A DNA stretch of 42,499 bases from Alphaproteobacteria bacterium. GTDB taxonomy: Bacteria; Pseudomonadota; Alphaproteobacteria; Micavibrionales; Micavibrionaceae. This document shows, piece by piece, positions 16,600 to 25,456 of the stretch. The notes beneath the pieces are model-generated. The model was not told where the DNA came from and made no database searches. It saw only the letters and a program-made list of their open reading frames with translations. Both the position numbers and the translations under genes were made by a program. The DNA lies in the NCBI GenBank assembly GCA_020443295.1, contig JAGRIJ010000001.1:1-42499 (forward strand), given 5' to 3'. Numbering within the stretch: the first letter of the stretch is position 1; each line of letters starts with the position of its first letter.

Positions 16600-18093
16600 T
16601 TAGTAATCCGAGGGGGCGTGAATCTGGTCCAGATCACGGAAACGGGTCAGGCGGCCGTCGAACTGCATCCGCACCGTGCCGATAGGACCATGGCGCTGCT
16701 TGGCGATAATGCATTCCCCGATATTGTGGGCGCGCTCCATATTTTCCTGCCATTTCATATGTTTTTCAGTTCCGGGCTCAGGTTCCGAACGCGAAAGGTA
16801 ATATTCCTCGCGGTAAACGAACATCACTACGTCCGCATCCTGCTCGATTGATCCGGATTCCCGAAGGTCGGAGAGCATCGGGCGTTTATCCTCGCGCTGT
16901 TCAACCGCCCGCGAAAGCTGCGAGAGCGCCAATACAGGGATTTCGAGTTCCTTGGCGATGGCTTTCAGGCCGCGGGTGATTTCGGAAATTTCCAGCACCC
17001 TGTTTTCCTGTCCCTGTTTTGATCCGTTGCCCCGGAGGAGCTGGAGATAATCGACCACCAGCATGGAGAGATCGTGCTGCCGTTTCAGGCGTCTCGCCCG
17101 GGTTCTGACGGCGCTGATCGAAAGGGCCGGCGTGTCGTCGATGTAAAGCGGAACCTGGCTAAGCCGCTGGCTGGCCTCCACGAAGGCCCGGAAATCCTCT
17201 TGCCTGATATTTCCCTTGCGGATCGCATCTCCCGATATATTCGAACAATCGGCCAAAATCCTCGTGGCCAGCTGGTCGGAGGACATTTCCAGAGAAAAGA
17301 ACCCGACGACCGCGCCCTCCCCCTTGTTCTCGGCGTATGATTTGGCCGCATTGAAAGCGATGTTCGTGGCCAGAGCGGTTTTGCCCATCGAGGGCCGCCC
17401 GGCGAGGATGAGGAGATCGGATTTCTGGAGACCGCCCAGAAGTTTATCGAGATCGCGCAGCCCGGTCGTTACCCCCGTCACATGGCCATCGGTCTTATAG
17501 GCCTTTTCCGCAAGGTCGATGGCTGTTAACACGGAATCGCGCAGGGTTACAAAGCCGCCCTGCACCTGCCCGGTTTCGGCCAAAGAGAACAGTTTAGCCT
17601 CGGCGGCTTCGATCATGTCCTGAGCCTCGACCTCCAGACGCTGGTCGAAGGCTTCGTTGACCACTTCCTCTCCCAGCGTGATCAGTTCGCGCCGCAGGTA
17701 GAGATCGTAAATGGTTCGGGCGTAATCGTCCGCGTTAATGGTGCTGACGATGCCTGCCGCCAGATCCGAGAGGTACTCCGCCCCACCGACATCGGCGAGA
17801 TCCTGATCCTTTTCAAAATACCCTTTGAGCGTTACGGGCGAGGCCGTTTGCCCCCGGTCGATCATGGTCGAGATCGCGCGATAGATACGCTGATGCGCCG
17901 GCAGGTAAAAATGATCGAATTTCAGCAGATCGCCGATTTTTTCCTGAGCGCGGTTGTCGATCAGGAGTACACCGAGCAACCCTTGTTCCGCCTCGATATT
18001 ATAGGGAAGAACACGGTAGGGCAGCGTCTCGTCCGCGTGTTGCGAAGCGGCTTTACGAGTTTTGGACGGATCGATGAGAACTTCAAGGGTCAT
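16600..18093 (-). CDS. dnaB: Replicative DNA helicase DnaB
   Basis: 497 residues from the ATG at 18093 (a TTG at 18108 is the other possibility). The N-terminal domain starts with LPYNIEAEQGLLGVLL; the RecA-like C-terminal domain has Walker A GRPSMGKT, Walker B LSMLVVDYLQL, 'LKAIAKELEIPVLALSQLSRAVE' and the arginine finger area DLRESGSIEQDADVV. It is the hexameric helicase that unwinds DNA at the replication fork. No intein interrupts the Walker A or the C-terminal motif. An 8-base-pair hairpin (18100-18130) sits immediately in front of the ATG and no Shine-Dalgarno sequence is visible, so translation may be coupled or restrained. Confidence 0.96.
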   Translation of the reverse strand: MTLEVLIDPSKTRKAASQHADETLPYRVLPYNIEAEQGLLGVLLIDNRAQEKIGDLLKFDHFYLPAHQRIYRAISTMIDRGQTASPVTLKGYFEKDQDLADVGGAEYLSDLAAGIVSTINADDYARTIYDLYLRRELITLGEEVVNEAFDQRLEVEAQDMIEAAEAKLFSLAETGQVQGGFVTLRDSVLTAIDLAEKAYKTDGHVTGVTTGLRDLDKLLGGLQKSDLLILAGRPSMGKTALATNIAFNAAKSYAENKGEGAVVGFFSLEMSSDQLATRILADCSNISGDAIRKGNIRQEDFRAFVEASQRLSQVPLYIDDTPALSISAVRTRARRLKRQHDLSMLVVDYLQLLRGNGSKQGQENRVLEISEITRGLKAIAKELEIPVLALSQLSRAVEQREDKRPMLSDLRESGSIEQDADVVMFVYREEYYLSRSEPEPGTEKHMKWQENMERAHNIGECIIAKQRHGPIGTVRMQFDGRLTRFRDLDQIHAPSDY

Positions 18094-18180
18094 AAAGAAA
18101 GCTAGCAAACGCTTTACGCCTCTGCTAGCTCCCGATCTTTTTGCCCGTGTGAATTACGGGGATAGACATGAAGAAAGGTT

Positions 18181-18921
18181 TTATTCGCCTTCTTCTTCAG
18201 CTCCGGCTTCAGATTCATCTTCGGCGGACGCTTCGTCCTTTTTCGCTTTTTTAGCTTTTTTGGCTTCGCGTTCCTTGGACTTGGCTTCGCGTTCGCTTTC
18301 CTCAGCCTTTTCTTCCTCCTCGTGAGCCTTCTTGGCTTTCTGCGCTTCCAAACCTTCCTCGTCGAGGACGTCTTTGAGCACTTCTTCCGCCTGCGCTTCG
18401 GCAAGGCTTTGGGATTCGCCAGCGATCAACGCCTGACCGGTTTTGGCCTGGGTTTCCGCTTCTTCAAGGGAACGGGCGATATTGATGGTCACGGTTACCT
18501 TGATTTCAGGGTGTACCATGATATCCACCGGGAACAGGCCCAGCATTTTGAAGTTCTGGTTTACGCGAACCATATTGCGCTCAACCGTCACTTTTGAAGA
18601 TGCGAGAATCGCATCCGCGATATCGCGGGCATTCACGGACCCGTAGAGCTGGCCGCCTTCGGAAGCCTGACGGATCAACGGGATCTTCAGCCCATTGATT
18701 TTGTCTGCCAGTTTCTGTGCCTCTTTCTTGCGTTTTTCATTCTCGGCTGCGAGATGTTTCTTCTGAGCCTCGAAATAAGCGACATTTTCCTTGCTTGCGC
18801 GCAGAGCTTTTTTCTGCGGGAGAAGGAAATTGCGCGCGTATCCCGGCTTTACGGTTACGACATCGCCCATCTCGCCCAGATTCTCAACGTGCTCCAGCAA
18901 AATTATTTTCGTTGCGGACAT
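18181..18921 (-). CDS. rplI: Ribosomal protein L9 with long charged tail
   Basis: A 246-residue protein; ordinary L9 is about 150. The N-terminal domain (IILLEHVENLGEMGDVVTVKPGYARNFLLP at 5-36) and the long connecting helix followed by the C-terminal domain ('GGQLYGSVNARDIADAI') are standard. From about residue 155 there is an extension rich in Glu, Lys and Ala (runs such as EEEEKAEESEREAKSKE and KKAKKAKK), probably a disordered or single-helix tail. It binds 23S rRNA and supports reading-frame maintenance. Alphaproteobacterial L9 is often somewhat extended, but this tail is long. It is third in the rpsF-rpsR-rplI group. Confidence 0.95.
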   Translation of the reverse strand: MSATKIILLEHVENLGEMGDVVTVKPGYARNFLLPQKKALRASKENVAYFEAQKKHLAAENEKRKKEAQKLADKINGLKIPLIRQASEGGQLYGSVNARDIADAILASSKVTVERNMVRVNQNFKMLGLFPVDIMVHPEIKVTVTINIARSLEEAETQAKTGQALIAGESQSLAEAQAEEVLKDVLDEEGLEAQKAKKAHEEEEKAEESEREAKSKEREAKKAKKAKKDEASAEDESEAGAEEEGE

Positions 18922-18941
18922 GTTTTTTCACTCCTTATTTC

Positions 18942-19214
18942 TTAGCGGCGACCGGTCGAACCGTCCGAGTCGTTCCGGACGTACGGCAGAAGCGCCATAT
19001 AGCGCGCCCGCTTGATGGCCTGAGCCAGTTCGCGTTGCTTTTTCTGGGACACGGCCGTGATCCGGCTGGGGATCATTTTGCCGCGCTCGGAAATATAGCG
19101 GTTTAGTAATTTTACATCTTTCCAGTCAATGACAGGCGCTTTGGGACCCGTAAAGGGGCAGGTCTTGCGGCGGCGGAAAAAAGGACGTTTTACGGCTGGT
19201 ACATCGGCGCTCAT
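18942..19214 (-). CDS. rpsR: Ribosomal protein S18
   Basis: A 90-residue basic protein of the small subunit, with [15 protein letters not shown] near the start and '[50 protein letters not shown]', a standard S18. It binds the platform of 30S next to S6. The gene overlaps the rpsF stop by one base and is followed by rplI after about 20 bases. Confidence 0.97.
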   Translation of the reverse strand: MSADVPAVKRPFFRRRKTCPFTGPKAPVIDWKDVKLLNRYISERGKMIPSRITAVSQKKQRELAQAIKRARYMALLPYVRNDSDGSTGRR

Positions 19215-19600
19215 TATGCGGCCTCCTTGTTGTCTTTGTCTTCGCTATTTTCGTTGCTGTCGTTATAGTCGTCGCGGCTGCCGCGGTCGAGGATCGCGGA
19301 CGGACCGTTGGAGAGGGCTTCCTCGCGCACGGTAAGGTAGCGGAGAATGTCCTCGCTCAAGCGCATCCGGCGTTCCATTTCATGGATGGCGGCGGCAGGC
19401 GCGTCAGATTCGATCAGGGCGTAATGCGCGCGGCGGCTTTTCTTGATCCGGTAGGCCAGCGTGCGCAAGCCCCAATGCTCGGTCTTGTGGATCTTGCCGC
19501 CGTTGTCGGTGATGATTTTTGAGAATTGCTCGATCAGGTCCTTGACTTGTGCGTCACTCAGATCCTGCCGTGCAATAAACACGGTTTCATAAAAAGGCAT
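19214..19600 (-). CDS. rpsF: Ribosomal protein S6
   Basis: 128 residues. Conserved [15 protein letters not shown] start, [23 protein letters not shown] in the middle and '[18 protein letters not shown]' near the end of the core; the last 20 residues are acidic and Asn/Asp-rich. It pairs with S18 in the 30S platform. First gene of the ribosomal group, with GAGG before the ATG and about 200 bases of upstream sequence that should contain the promoter. Confidence 0.97.
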   Translation of the reverse strand: MPFYETVFIARQDLSDAQVKDLIEQFSKIITDNGGKIHKTEHWGLRTLAYRIKKSRRAHYALIESDAPAAAIHEMERRMRLSEDILRYLTVREEALSNGPSAILDRGSRDDYNDSNENSEDKDNKEAA

Positions 19601-19799
19601 GTTTTTTCCTCTCGGTTAACGCTTCAAAGACAAGGCGAAACCAGATCCCCTTTTCCCGAAGCTTAGCTGACGGACCCGCCGCCAGCGAGGTTTCAAAGTG
19701 TGCGCACTATTGTGTATTTCCTGCCGAAATGCAAGATTTTTTGTAAAAAAGCCGGGAAACCCCGTCTTTAGGGGCTGTTTTGAAGGCTCTTTTCGGTGG

Positions 19800-20114
19800 T
19801 CAGTGGCTTCCGTCCACAGGCGGATTGCCGTTCGAGGCCCGTGTCACATACGAGGCCATAAAGATGGACCAGCTTGAATCCGGGTCCATGGAGCGGTGTT
19901 TTTTCATTCCTTTCCTGAGTATCTTTTCCAGCTGTTCCCGGGTCAGGGCCGGATCGCGCAAGGCATTCTTGAACTGGGAGAGCGCCATGGCGGCAAAATC
20001 CGCGTAATCCGAATTGGTGTAGTCGTGCCGGGAAAAGGAATGGTAAGCTGCGCTGGTTTCTTCGATAATATGAAGAACCTCGCGATGAATCGAGTCGTCC
20101 AGTTTGGTAATCAT
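19800..20114 (-). CDS. Small protein of unknown function
   Basis: 104 residues from the ATG at 20114, chosen because GAGGGGA lies eight bases upstream; an earlier in-frame start exists at 20132. The protein is soluble and mostly helical with several His, Ser and Tyr residues in 'ETSAAYHSFSRHDYTNSDYADFAA'. I recognise no family. It lies between rpsF and fabD; a weak GC hairpin (about 19759-19775) followed by a T-rich stretch lies downstream. Confidence 0.5.
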   Translation of the reverse strand: MITKLDDSIHREVLHIIEETSAAYHSFSRHDYTNSDYADFAAMALSQFKNALRDPALTREQLEKILRKGMKKHRSMDPDSSWSIFMASYVTRASNGNPPVDGSH

Positions 20115-20319
20115 GACAGAAATTCCCCTCAAATACCTAAAATATCACTTGTCAAAATGCGCTTAAGTGCTATACCTTCTCCACACGGTCGGGGCCTATA
20201 GCTCAGCCACTCTGTGCGTTTAATAACGGACAGACGTTCATGGTCGCACAAAATCCTTTTCATTTGCAAACTTTTCTTATATTGCACAGCAATGTGGCGT
20301 GTTCGCCTCTGTTTTTATA

Positions 20320-20347
20320 TTGACACAGAGCTGCCGGAAAATATTGT
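20320..20347 (+). promoter_or_regulatory. Candidate sigma-70 promoter for fabD
   Basis: TTGACA at 20320-20325, a 16-base spacer and TATTGT at 20342-20347. Transcription would begin about 39 bases upstream of the fabD ATG. Confidence 0.45.
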
Positions 20348-20392
20348 TGGGCGCGTAAGAAAAAAGATTTTTTCAGAACACTCAGGATGATC

Positions 20393-21337
20393 ATGAAACG
20401 TGCATATGTATTCCCCGGACAGGGGTCACAATCGGTCGGGATGGGAAAAGCGCTGGCCGATAACTTTCCGGAAGCCCGCGAAACGTTCGAGGCTGTTGAT
20501 GACGCCCTTTCGAGAAAGCTCAGTGCGCTTATTTTCGAAGGTCCGGACACTGACCTTAATCTTACAGAAAACACCCAGCCCGCATTGATGACGGTCTCCA
20601 TGGCCGTTGTGAACGTGCTCAAGGCCAAAGGCGTGGATCTCGCCCAAACCGGCGTCTATGTCGCCGGGCATTCGCTGGGAGAATATTCGGCACTGACTGC
20701 CACCGGGACGCTTAAAATCGAGGATACTGCTCGGCTTTTAAAGCTGCGCGGTGAGTCGATGCAAAAAGCGGTTCCTGTCGGGGTCGGGGCGATGGCGGCC
20801 ATTCTGGGACTCGATATGCCGGAGGTTCAGGCCATAGCAAGAGACGCCGCGGGCGCGGATGTCTGCACTGCGGCTAATGACAATTCCGATGGACAGGTCG
20901 TGGTCAGCGGGCATAAGGGTGCGGTGGAGCGCGCCGTCGCTCTGGCGACCGAGCGCGGTGCCAAGCGCGCCGTCATGTTGCCTGTCAGTGCTCCTTTTCA
21001 CTGTTCCCTGATGACCCCTGCCGCGGAGGCGATGAAAGGGGCGCTGGAAGGAACCGAATTCCTGCCGCCTTCCCTGCCCGTGGTTACCAACATCACCGCG
21101 CAGGCGGAAAGCGATCCTGCCAAATTGCGCGGCTTGCTGGTCGAACAGATTACCGGAACCGTTCGCTGGCGGGAATCGGTTCTATGGATGGCTGCACAGG
21201 GCGTCACCGAAATTGTCGAGCTGGGGGCTGGAAAAGTGCTGAGCGGACTGGTCCGCCGGATCGACAAGAGCATCGTCTGCCGAAACGCAGAAACGCCTGA
21301 AGAGATTCAGGCGTTGCTTGACGTTTTGTCGAAATAA
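20393..21337 (+). CDS. fabD: Malonyl-CoA:ACP transacylase
   Basis: 314 residues from the ATG at 20393 (AGG six bases upstream; an ATG at 20387 overlaps that site). FPGQGSQSVGMG near the start, GHSLGE with the nucleophile Ser, and PFHCSLM with the catalytic His are all in place. It loads malonyl groups onto acyl carrier protein for fatty acid synthesis in the cytosol. In many Proteobacteria fabD is followed by fabG, acpP and fabF; here a minus-strand gene of unknown function and a 420-base gap come between fabD and fabG. Confidence 0.96.
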   Translation: MKRAYVFPGQGSQSVGMGKALADNFPEARETFEAVDDALSRKLSALIFEGPDTDLNLTENTQPALMTVSMAVVNVLKAKGVDLAQTGVYVAGHSLGEYSALTATGTLKIEDTARLLKLRGESMQKAVPVGVGAMAAILGLDMPEVQAIARDAAGADVCTAANDNSDGQVVVSGHKGAVERAVALATERGAKRAVMLPVSAPFHCSLMTPAAEAMKGALEGTEFLPPSLPVVTNITAQAESDPAKLRGLLVEQITGTVRWRESVLWMAAQGVTEIVELGAGKVLSGLVRRIDKSIVCRNAETPEEIQALLDVLSK

Positions 21338-21351
21338 AAAACCCGGATATT

Positions 21352-21768
21352 CTAAAGGACCGCTTCGGTCGTAGGGTGCAGGTCGTGATCGTCGTCCCGG
21401 TCGTCGTGCTCATGCGTGAAGTCCATACCATCACGCGGCGGTTGCCAGACATATTTCTGAGCGGTTTCGATATGGTCGGCGACCTGGCGCAAAACATCGC
21501 CAACAACAGTATTGCCGAAATGGCGTTCATGAATTAATGCCGCATCGATCAAAGTGGCGCGGTGCTGAACGAGGACATATAAATCATCGAAATCGAGATC
21601 CGCCTGACCCTGTCCATTGGGAGAAGATTTTTCAAGGATACCCTGAAGGGCATTCACCAAGGCCGAACGAATCTCAGCTTCTTCCGGATTATGCTCCCTG
21701 GAAAAAGCCTCGACCACGGCCTGGCGGATCGTTTCTACCATATCACGAAGAGTATGCTCATCTGCCAT
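21352..21768 (-). CDS. Small protein with His/Asp-rich tail, unknown
   Basis: 138 residues, soluble. A helical body of about 110 residues ('LVNALQGILEKS', 'DDLYVLVQHRATLIDAALIHERHFGNTVVGDVLRQVADHIETAQKY') ends in a tail dense in His and Asp (THEHDDRDDDHDLH), which could bind metal ions. I recognise no family. It is inserted, on the opposite strand, between fabD and fabG, ending 14 bases from the fabD stop. Confidence 0.55.
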   Translation of the reverse strand: MADEHTLRDMVETIRQAVVEAFSREHNPEEAEIRSALVNALQGILEKSSPNGQGQADLDFDDLYVLVQHRATLIDAALIHERHFGNTVVGDVLRQVADHIETAQKYVWQPPRDGMDFTHEHDDRDDDHDLHPTTEAVL

Positions 21769-22187
21769 CGTTATAGCCTTCTAAAAGAAGCCTCTTTGCA
21801 GGGCCGAACACAAACATCAAAACTCTCATATCTATAGCGACCGTCGGGCGTTTATGCAAACTTGGATCGCTCAACGACGCTAAAAAAAACGTTTGTTTTA
21901 CTTCTGCTGCGGAGATCATGACTACAGTTTACCCGTATTTGTTCTCCAAATGCTTAATTATATAACACATTTTATATAAAATGTAGCTTTGAGAAAAGAC
22001 GACGCTAGGGCTTTTTATGTCAAATGTCAATGCGTCAAAGCGCATTTGCACGATCCTTATGAAGTTCCGTTACTCTTTATCCGTGGGCTAGTGAGAGACA
22101 TATTGCTCCAATCTTGGAGCCTTTACAAGCCCTATCGGAGCCTATAGACATGGGGTTAAGAACAGCTCACATGAGGAAGGGCAGGAT
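21769..22187. other. Intergenic region upstream of fabG
   Basis: About 420 bases without a credible gene, A+T-rich between about 21870 and 22020. A perfect 7-base-pair hairpin (GCTCCAA/TTGGAGC, 22105-22120) lies about 70 bases before fabG; it has no T run after it, so it is an operator-like palindrome or leader hairpin and not a terminator. It should hold the promoters for fabG and for the divergent gene ending at 21768. Confidence 0.5.
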
Positions 22188-22925
22188 ATGTTTGATCTGA
22201 AAGGGAAAAAAGCGCTTGTAACTGGGGCAACAGGAGGAATCGGCGCAGCAATTGCCCAGGCCCTTCATAGCCAGGGCGCAGAGGTCGGGATTTCAGGGCG
22301 CAACGGCGACAAGCTGGCCGAACTGGCCAAATCTTTGGGCGAGCGCGTCCATGTTTTACCCGCCGACCTGTCGAATGACGAGGCAATCGGCGATCTGGTC
22401 AAGCGCGCCGAAGAAGCGATGGGGCAGATCGATATTCTGGTGAATAATGCCGGGCTGACCAAAGACGGGCTTTCCATGCGGATGAGCCGCGAGGACTGGC
22501 AGAACGTGCTGGATGTAAATCTGACCGCGCCGTTCCGGCTGGCGCAGGCGGTGCAGCGCGGAATGATGAAGCGCCGCTGGGGGCGGATTATCAATATCTC
22601 CTCCGTGGTCGGCGTGACAGGCAATCCGGGGCAGTGCAATTACGTGGCTTCCAAGGCCGGGATGATCGGCTGGAGCAAAGCGATGGCGGCGGAGATCGCC
22701 AGCCGGAATATCACGGTGAACTGCATCGCGCCGGGGTTTATCGCCACGCCGATGACCGAGGTTCTGACCGATGACCAGAAAGCGAAGATCAGCGCGAACA
22801 TCCCGGTGGGCCGCATGGGTTTGCCCGAGGATATCGCGGCGGCGGCGGGTTATCTGGCCAGCGAGGAAGCGGCTTACGTGACCGGGCAGACACTCCATGT
22901 CAATGGCGGCCTGGCGATGATTTAA
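22188..22925 (+). CDS. fabG: 3-oxoacyl-ACP reductase
   Basis: 245 residues, a classical short-chain dehydrogenase: NADP-binding TGATGGIGAAIA at about 12-23, NNAG at about 85, catalytic Ser in NISSVVG, YVASK with Tyr and Lys, and the C-terminal 'YVTGQTLHVNGGLAMI' typical of FabG. It reduces 3-oxoacyl-ACP in fatty acid elongation. AGGAAGG precedes the ATG. The gene stop overlaps the stop of the convergent membrane-protein gene by four bases, and no acyl carrier protein gene follows. Confidence 0.94.
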   Translation: MFDLKGKKALVTGATGGIGAAIAQALHSQGAEVGISGRNGDKLAELAKSLGERVHVLPADLSNDEAIGDLVKRAEEAMGQIDILVNNAGLTKDGLSMRMSREDWQNVLDVNLTAPFRLAQAVQRGMMKRRWGRIINISSVVGVTGNPGQCNYVASKAGMIGWSKAMAAEIASRNITVNCIAPGFIATPMTEVLTDDQKAKISANIPVGRMGLPEDIAAAAGYLASEEAAYVTGQTLHVNGGLAMI

Positions 22926-23290
22926 ATGTCTTGAGGATTTTCAGGCTTAGAAAGCAGGTTCCAAAAAGCGATAAACCAGCGAACAACCATGGCGTTTATT
23001 ACTGCTACTGACGGCAAAACCCAACCGGCCAAAAGGGCTATAGCCCCTATGTTATTATCGTAATGCATTTCTGCATCTGCAACACCCCTTGCGTCTGCTG
23101 TCATGGTGCCCACTGGATTGTACAGACAGGTGCCTAACAAGACAGTTGCTACCCAACCCAGCAGGATCGCCAGAAAAGCACGCACAAGCAGATAGCGGGG
23201 CCAAGGCATAAAAACCCATATAAACGCCATAATACTGGGAAATATGAACGTCATGAACGAAACGATCTGAAATAGAAGATGTGGGTTCAT
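22922..23290 (-). CDS. Small membrane protein, about three helices
   Basis: 122 residues with hydrophobic segments at about 5-28, 34-56 and 82-106; the loop between the second and third carries a Cys and acidic residues. No family is recognised. It has no clear ribosome site and is A+T-richer than its neighbours. It is convergent with fabG (four-base overlap). Confidence 0.55.
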   Translation of the reverse strand: MNPHLLFQIVSFMTFIFPSIMAFIWVFMPWPRYLLVRAFLAILLGWVATVLLGTCLYNPVGTMTADARGVADAEMHYDNNIGAIALLAGWVLPSVAVINAMVVRWFIAFWNLLSKPENPQDI

Positions 23291-23423
23291 TTTTTGATTT
23301 TATTGGTCGTTGTTGGCAGAGGTCAATGCTTTCAAAGCATTCGAGAGTCATTAGTAAATTGAGGGTTTCTGCGAGCAAGTGTATAAATTGAACGTATTTG
23401 CAATTATTTTTTAGTCTTGGGTC

Positions 23424-24092
23424 ATGAAGCATCCCCTCATCATATTCGATTGTGACGGCACGCTGGTGGACAGCGAGCTTCTGAACAATATGGCGATGGT
23501 CGAGGTGTTGCAGGGGTTCGGACTGGCGCAATACGACCTCGATCATGCACTGGAGCATTTCACGGGGCTGCGGTTCAGCCAGATTCTGGAGACTATAAAC
23601 CGGGATACCGGATTCCTGTTTCCGCCCGATGCCGCCAAAGGCTATCTTTCCGCCGTGCGGCGGCTCGCACCCACGCACATGAAAGCCGTACCGGGGGCGG
23701 AGGAGCTGGTCCGGCATGCCTCCTCCCGCAGCAAAATCTCCGTGGTTTCAAACGGGGAGCGGAATAATGTGCTGATGTCTTTGGAGATGACGGGGCTGCG
23801 GCATCTGTTTTCAGAGGAGCATATTTTTACCGGGCTGATGGCGGCGGCCAAGCCTGCGCCGGATTTGTTCCTGCTGGCGATGGACCGGCTGGGCGAGCGG
23901 GCGGCGGAGACGCTGATCATCGAGGATTCCGTCGTGGGCGTGACGGGCGGCGTGGCGGCGGGCGCGACCGTGTGGGGGTTTACCGGCACGCATCATGCGC
24001 CTGAGAAACAGGAAAAGGCGCTGAAGAACGCGGGAGCAAAGTGGGTTTTCGGGGAGATGACGGAGGCTCTTGCAGAGATCATTCCTGCTTAG
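23424..24092 (+). CDS. HAD-superfamily phosphatase (Gph/beta-PGM-like)
   Basis: 222 residues. Motif I is DCDGTLVDSE at 9-18 (both Asp present), motif II VVSNGERN with the Ser/Asn, then AKPAPDLFLLA (motif III Lys) and IIEDSVVGVTGGVAAG (motif IV acidic pair). A helical cap lies between motifs I and II. Such enzymes dephosphorylate small sugar or glycolate phosphates in the cytosol; the substrate cannot be assigned. It overlaps the end of the next (minus-strand) gene by 14 bases. Confidence 0.88.
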   Translation: MKHPLIIFDCDGTLVDSELLNNMAMVEVLQGFGLAQYDLDHALEHFTGLRFSQILETINRDTGFLFPPDAAKGYLSAVRRLAPTHMKAVPGAEELVRHASSRSKISVVSNGERNNVLMSLEMTGLRHLFSEEHIFTGLMAAAKPAPDLFLLAMDRLGERAAETLIIEDSVVGVTGGVAAGATVWGFTGTHHAPEKQEKALKNAGAKWVFGEMTEALAEIIPA

Positions 24093-24654
24093 CTTCGTTA
24101 CAAACTCTTTCACATTTAATTTTTCGCCAACGCGCCAAAGGATCTTCTTCGCCTTCTTCTATGGCCTCGTTTACCAGAGGTTTTTTGCACATTTCACAGA
24201 TTTGCCCTCTCGACAAATTTTCTTGCTGCAGAGACCGCCATCTGTATAATGGGTCTTCTTTTTTGCATTTTTCTTCGTTGTAATCCGGGCTTGCAGGGTT
24301 ACATTCTGAGTCTGTTTGGGCATCTTCAAATTCATAATCAGGATAGGGTCTTAGACCGCAAGCCTGCTCACATTCCTCTTTTTCAGATTTGCTACTGTCA
24401 GGAATTTCGGAGCATTTGCAGCCTTTCTCACGCCATTCCGATTTCCTTTTAATCCGCTCCTCCTGAATGCGCCGCCACCTGTAAAGCGGCTGTTCGGTTT
24501 CGCATTTCTTTTGATCATAATCGGGGTGGGATTCGATGCAATAAGAAGGTGTGGAGACTGGCGTTTGTAGCTCTTTGTTAATCACGGGAAACATCCCCGT
24601 CAGAATCACCAGCGTCACCAACTGTCCCACAGCCCAAAGAACAAAATCATTCAT
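24079..24654 (-). CDS. Membrane-anchored protein with Cys/PLYRWR repeats
   Basis: 191 residues. One N-terminal membrane helix (about 4-25) anchors a charged domain built from repeats: Cys39...PDY 44-46...Cys51...PLYRWR 56-61, then Cys118...PDY 123-125...Cys130...PLYRWR 135-140, then a partial copy PLARWR 172-177 followed by two Cys. A Cys-rich linker (about 79-99) separates the first two units. Around a dozen Cys in total suggest disulphides or metal binding. I recognise no family. AGG precedes the ATG by about five bases. The orientation (short N-terminus, positive residues after the helix) does not settle which side the repeats face. Confidence 0.6.
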   Translation of the reverse strand: MNDFVLWAVGQLVTLVILTGMFPVINKELQTPVSTPSYCIESHPDYDQKKCETEQPLYRWRRIQEERIKRKSEWREKGCKCSEIPDSSKSEKEECEQACGLRPYPDYEFEDAQTDSECNPASPDYNEEKCKKEDPLYRWRSLQQENLSRGQICEMCKKPLVNEAIEEGEEDPLARWRKIKCERVCNEAKQE

Positions 24655-24712
24655 GTTCCTGCCTTCTGTTCAAGCACTTCAGTATAGCAGGCGTTTTATT
24701 GAAAGCGTCAGA

Positions 24713-25354
24713 TTATTCCGCACTGTTTTCAGCGGTGAGGGCCGCCTTCTTGGCTTTTTCGATCTTTGCCTTACGCAGATGCAGGAAAGTCATCATCGCT
24801 CCGACCGTAACGAGGAAACAAATGAACACCACGATAAAGAACTTGTCGAGGTCGTCGGGCGCCAGGAACTCGCTGCAGTAATAGCCCAGAAGAGTCAGGC
24901 TGACCGTCCAGACCGCACCGCCGATGACGTTGTAAATCATGAATGTCCGGTAGGAGATTTCCGAAGCGCCCGCCAGCAGGCTTACAAAAGCGCGGATGGG
25001 GAAAAACCGGGCGACCACCAGGGCCCAGCTCGCATAGCGATTATAGAACTGCTTGGCCTGATTGAGCATATCCTCATCGATATGCTTGCCGGCCTTGCCC
25101 GCCCGAATGGCCGGTCCGGCCTTTTCGCCCAGCCAGTAGCCCACCATGTAGCCGAGCACCGAGCCGATAAAGCTGATTACAATTACCAGACCCAGTTCGA
25201 GAATGCCCTGAGAGGCCAAAAATCCCGCGGTAAAGAGAAGACTGTCGCTGGGCATGAAGAAGAACAGGATCACCCCGTTTTCAAGAATGATCGAGATGAG
25301 AATGCCCAGGTATCCTATCGATTTGATAAAAGGGACTAGTTCCGGACCGGTCAT
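24713..25354 (-). CDS. DedA-family membrane protein (VTT domain)
   Basis: 213 residues with four to five hydrophobic segments. The family core is clear: 'ENGVILFFFMPSDSLLFTAGFLA' with the acidic residue and PxDSL, 'GSVLGYMVGYWLGEKAGP' and 'ARFFPIRAFVSLLAGASEISYRTFMIYNVIGGAVW' with the R-x-x-P-x-R and G..M motifs. DedA proteins help flip or recycle undecaprenyl phosphate and other lipids and affect proton-motive force. The C-terminal tail is short, basic then acidic. Transcribed alone. Confidence 0.9.
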   Translation of the reverse strand: MTGPELVPFIKSIGYLGILISIILENGVILFFFMPSDSLLFTAGFLASQGILELGLVIVISFIGSVLGYMVGYWLGEKAGPAIRAGKAGKHIDEDMLNQAKQFYNRYASWALVVARFFPIRAFVSLLAGASEISYRTFMIYNVIGGAVWTVSLTLLGYYCSEFLAPDDLDKFFIVVFICFLVTVGAMMTFLHLRKAKIEKAKKAALTAENSAE

Positions 25355-25456
25355 CTGGTTTGCTCTTCACTCCGCATTTACTCAGGTGCACTCTATCCTA
25401 TGCGCTGTCTAAAAGGCAAACTGAATAAGAGTAAAAAAACAGCCCCATCGCGATGT

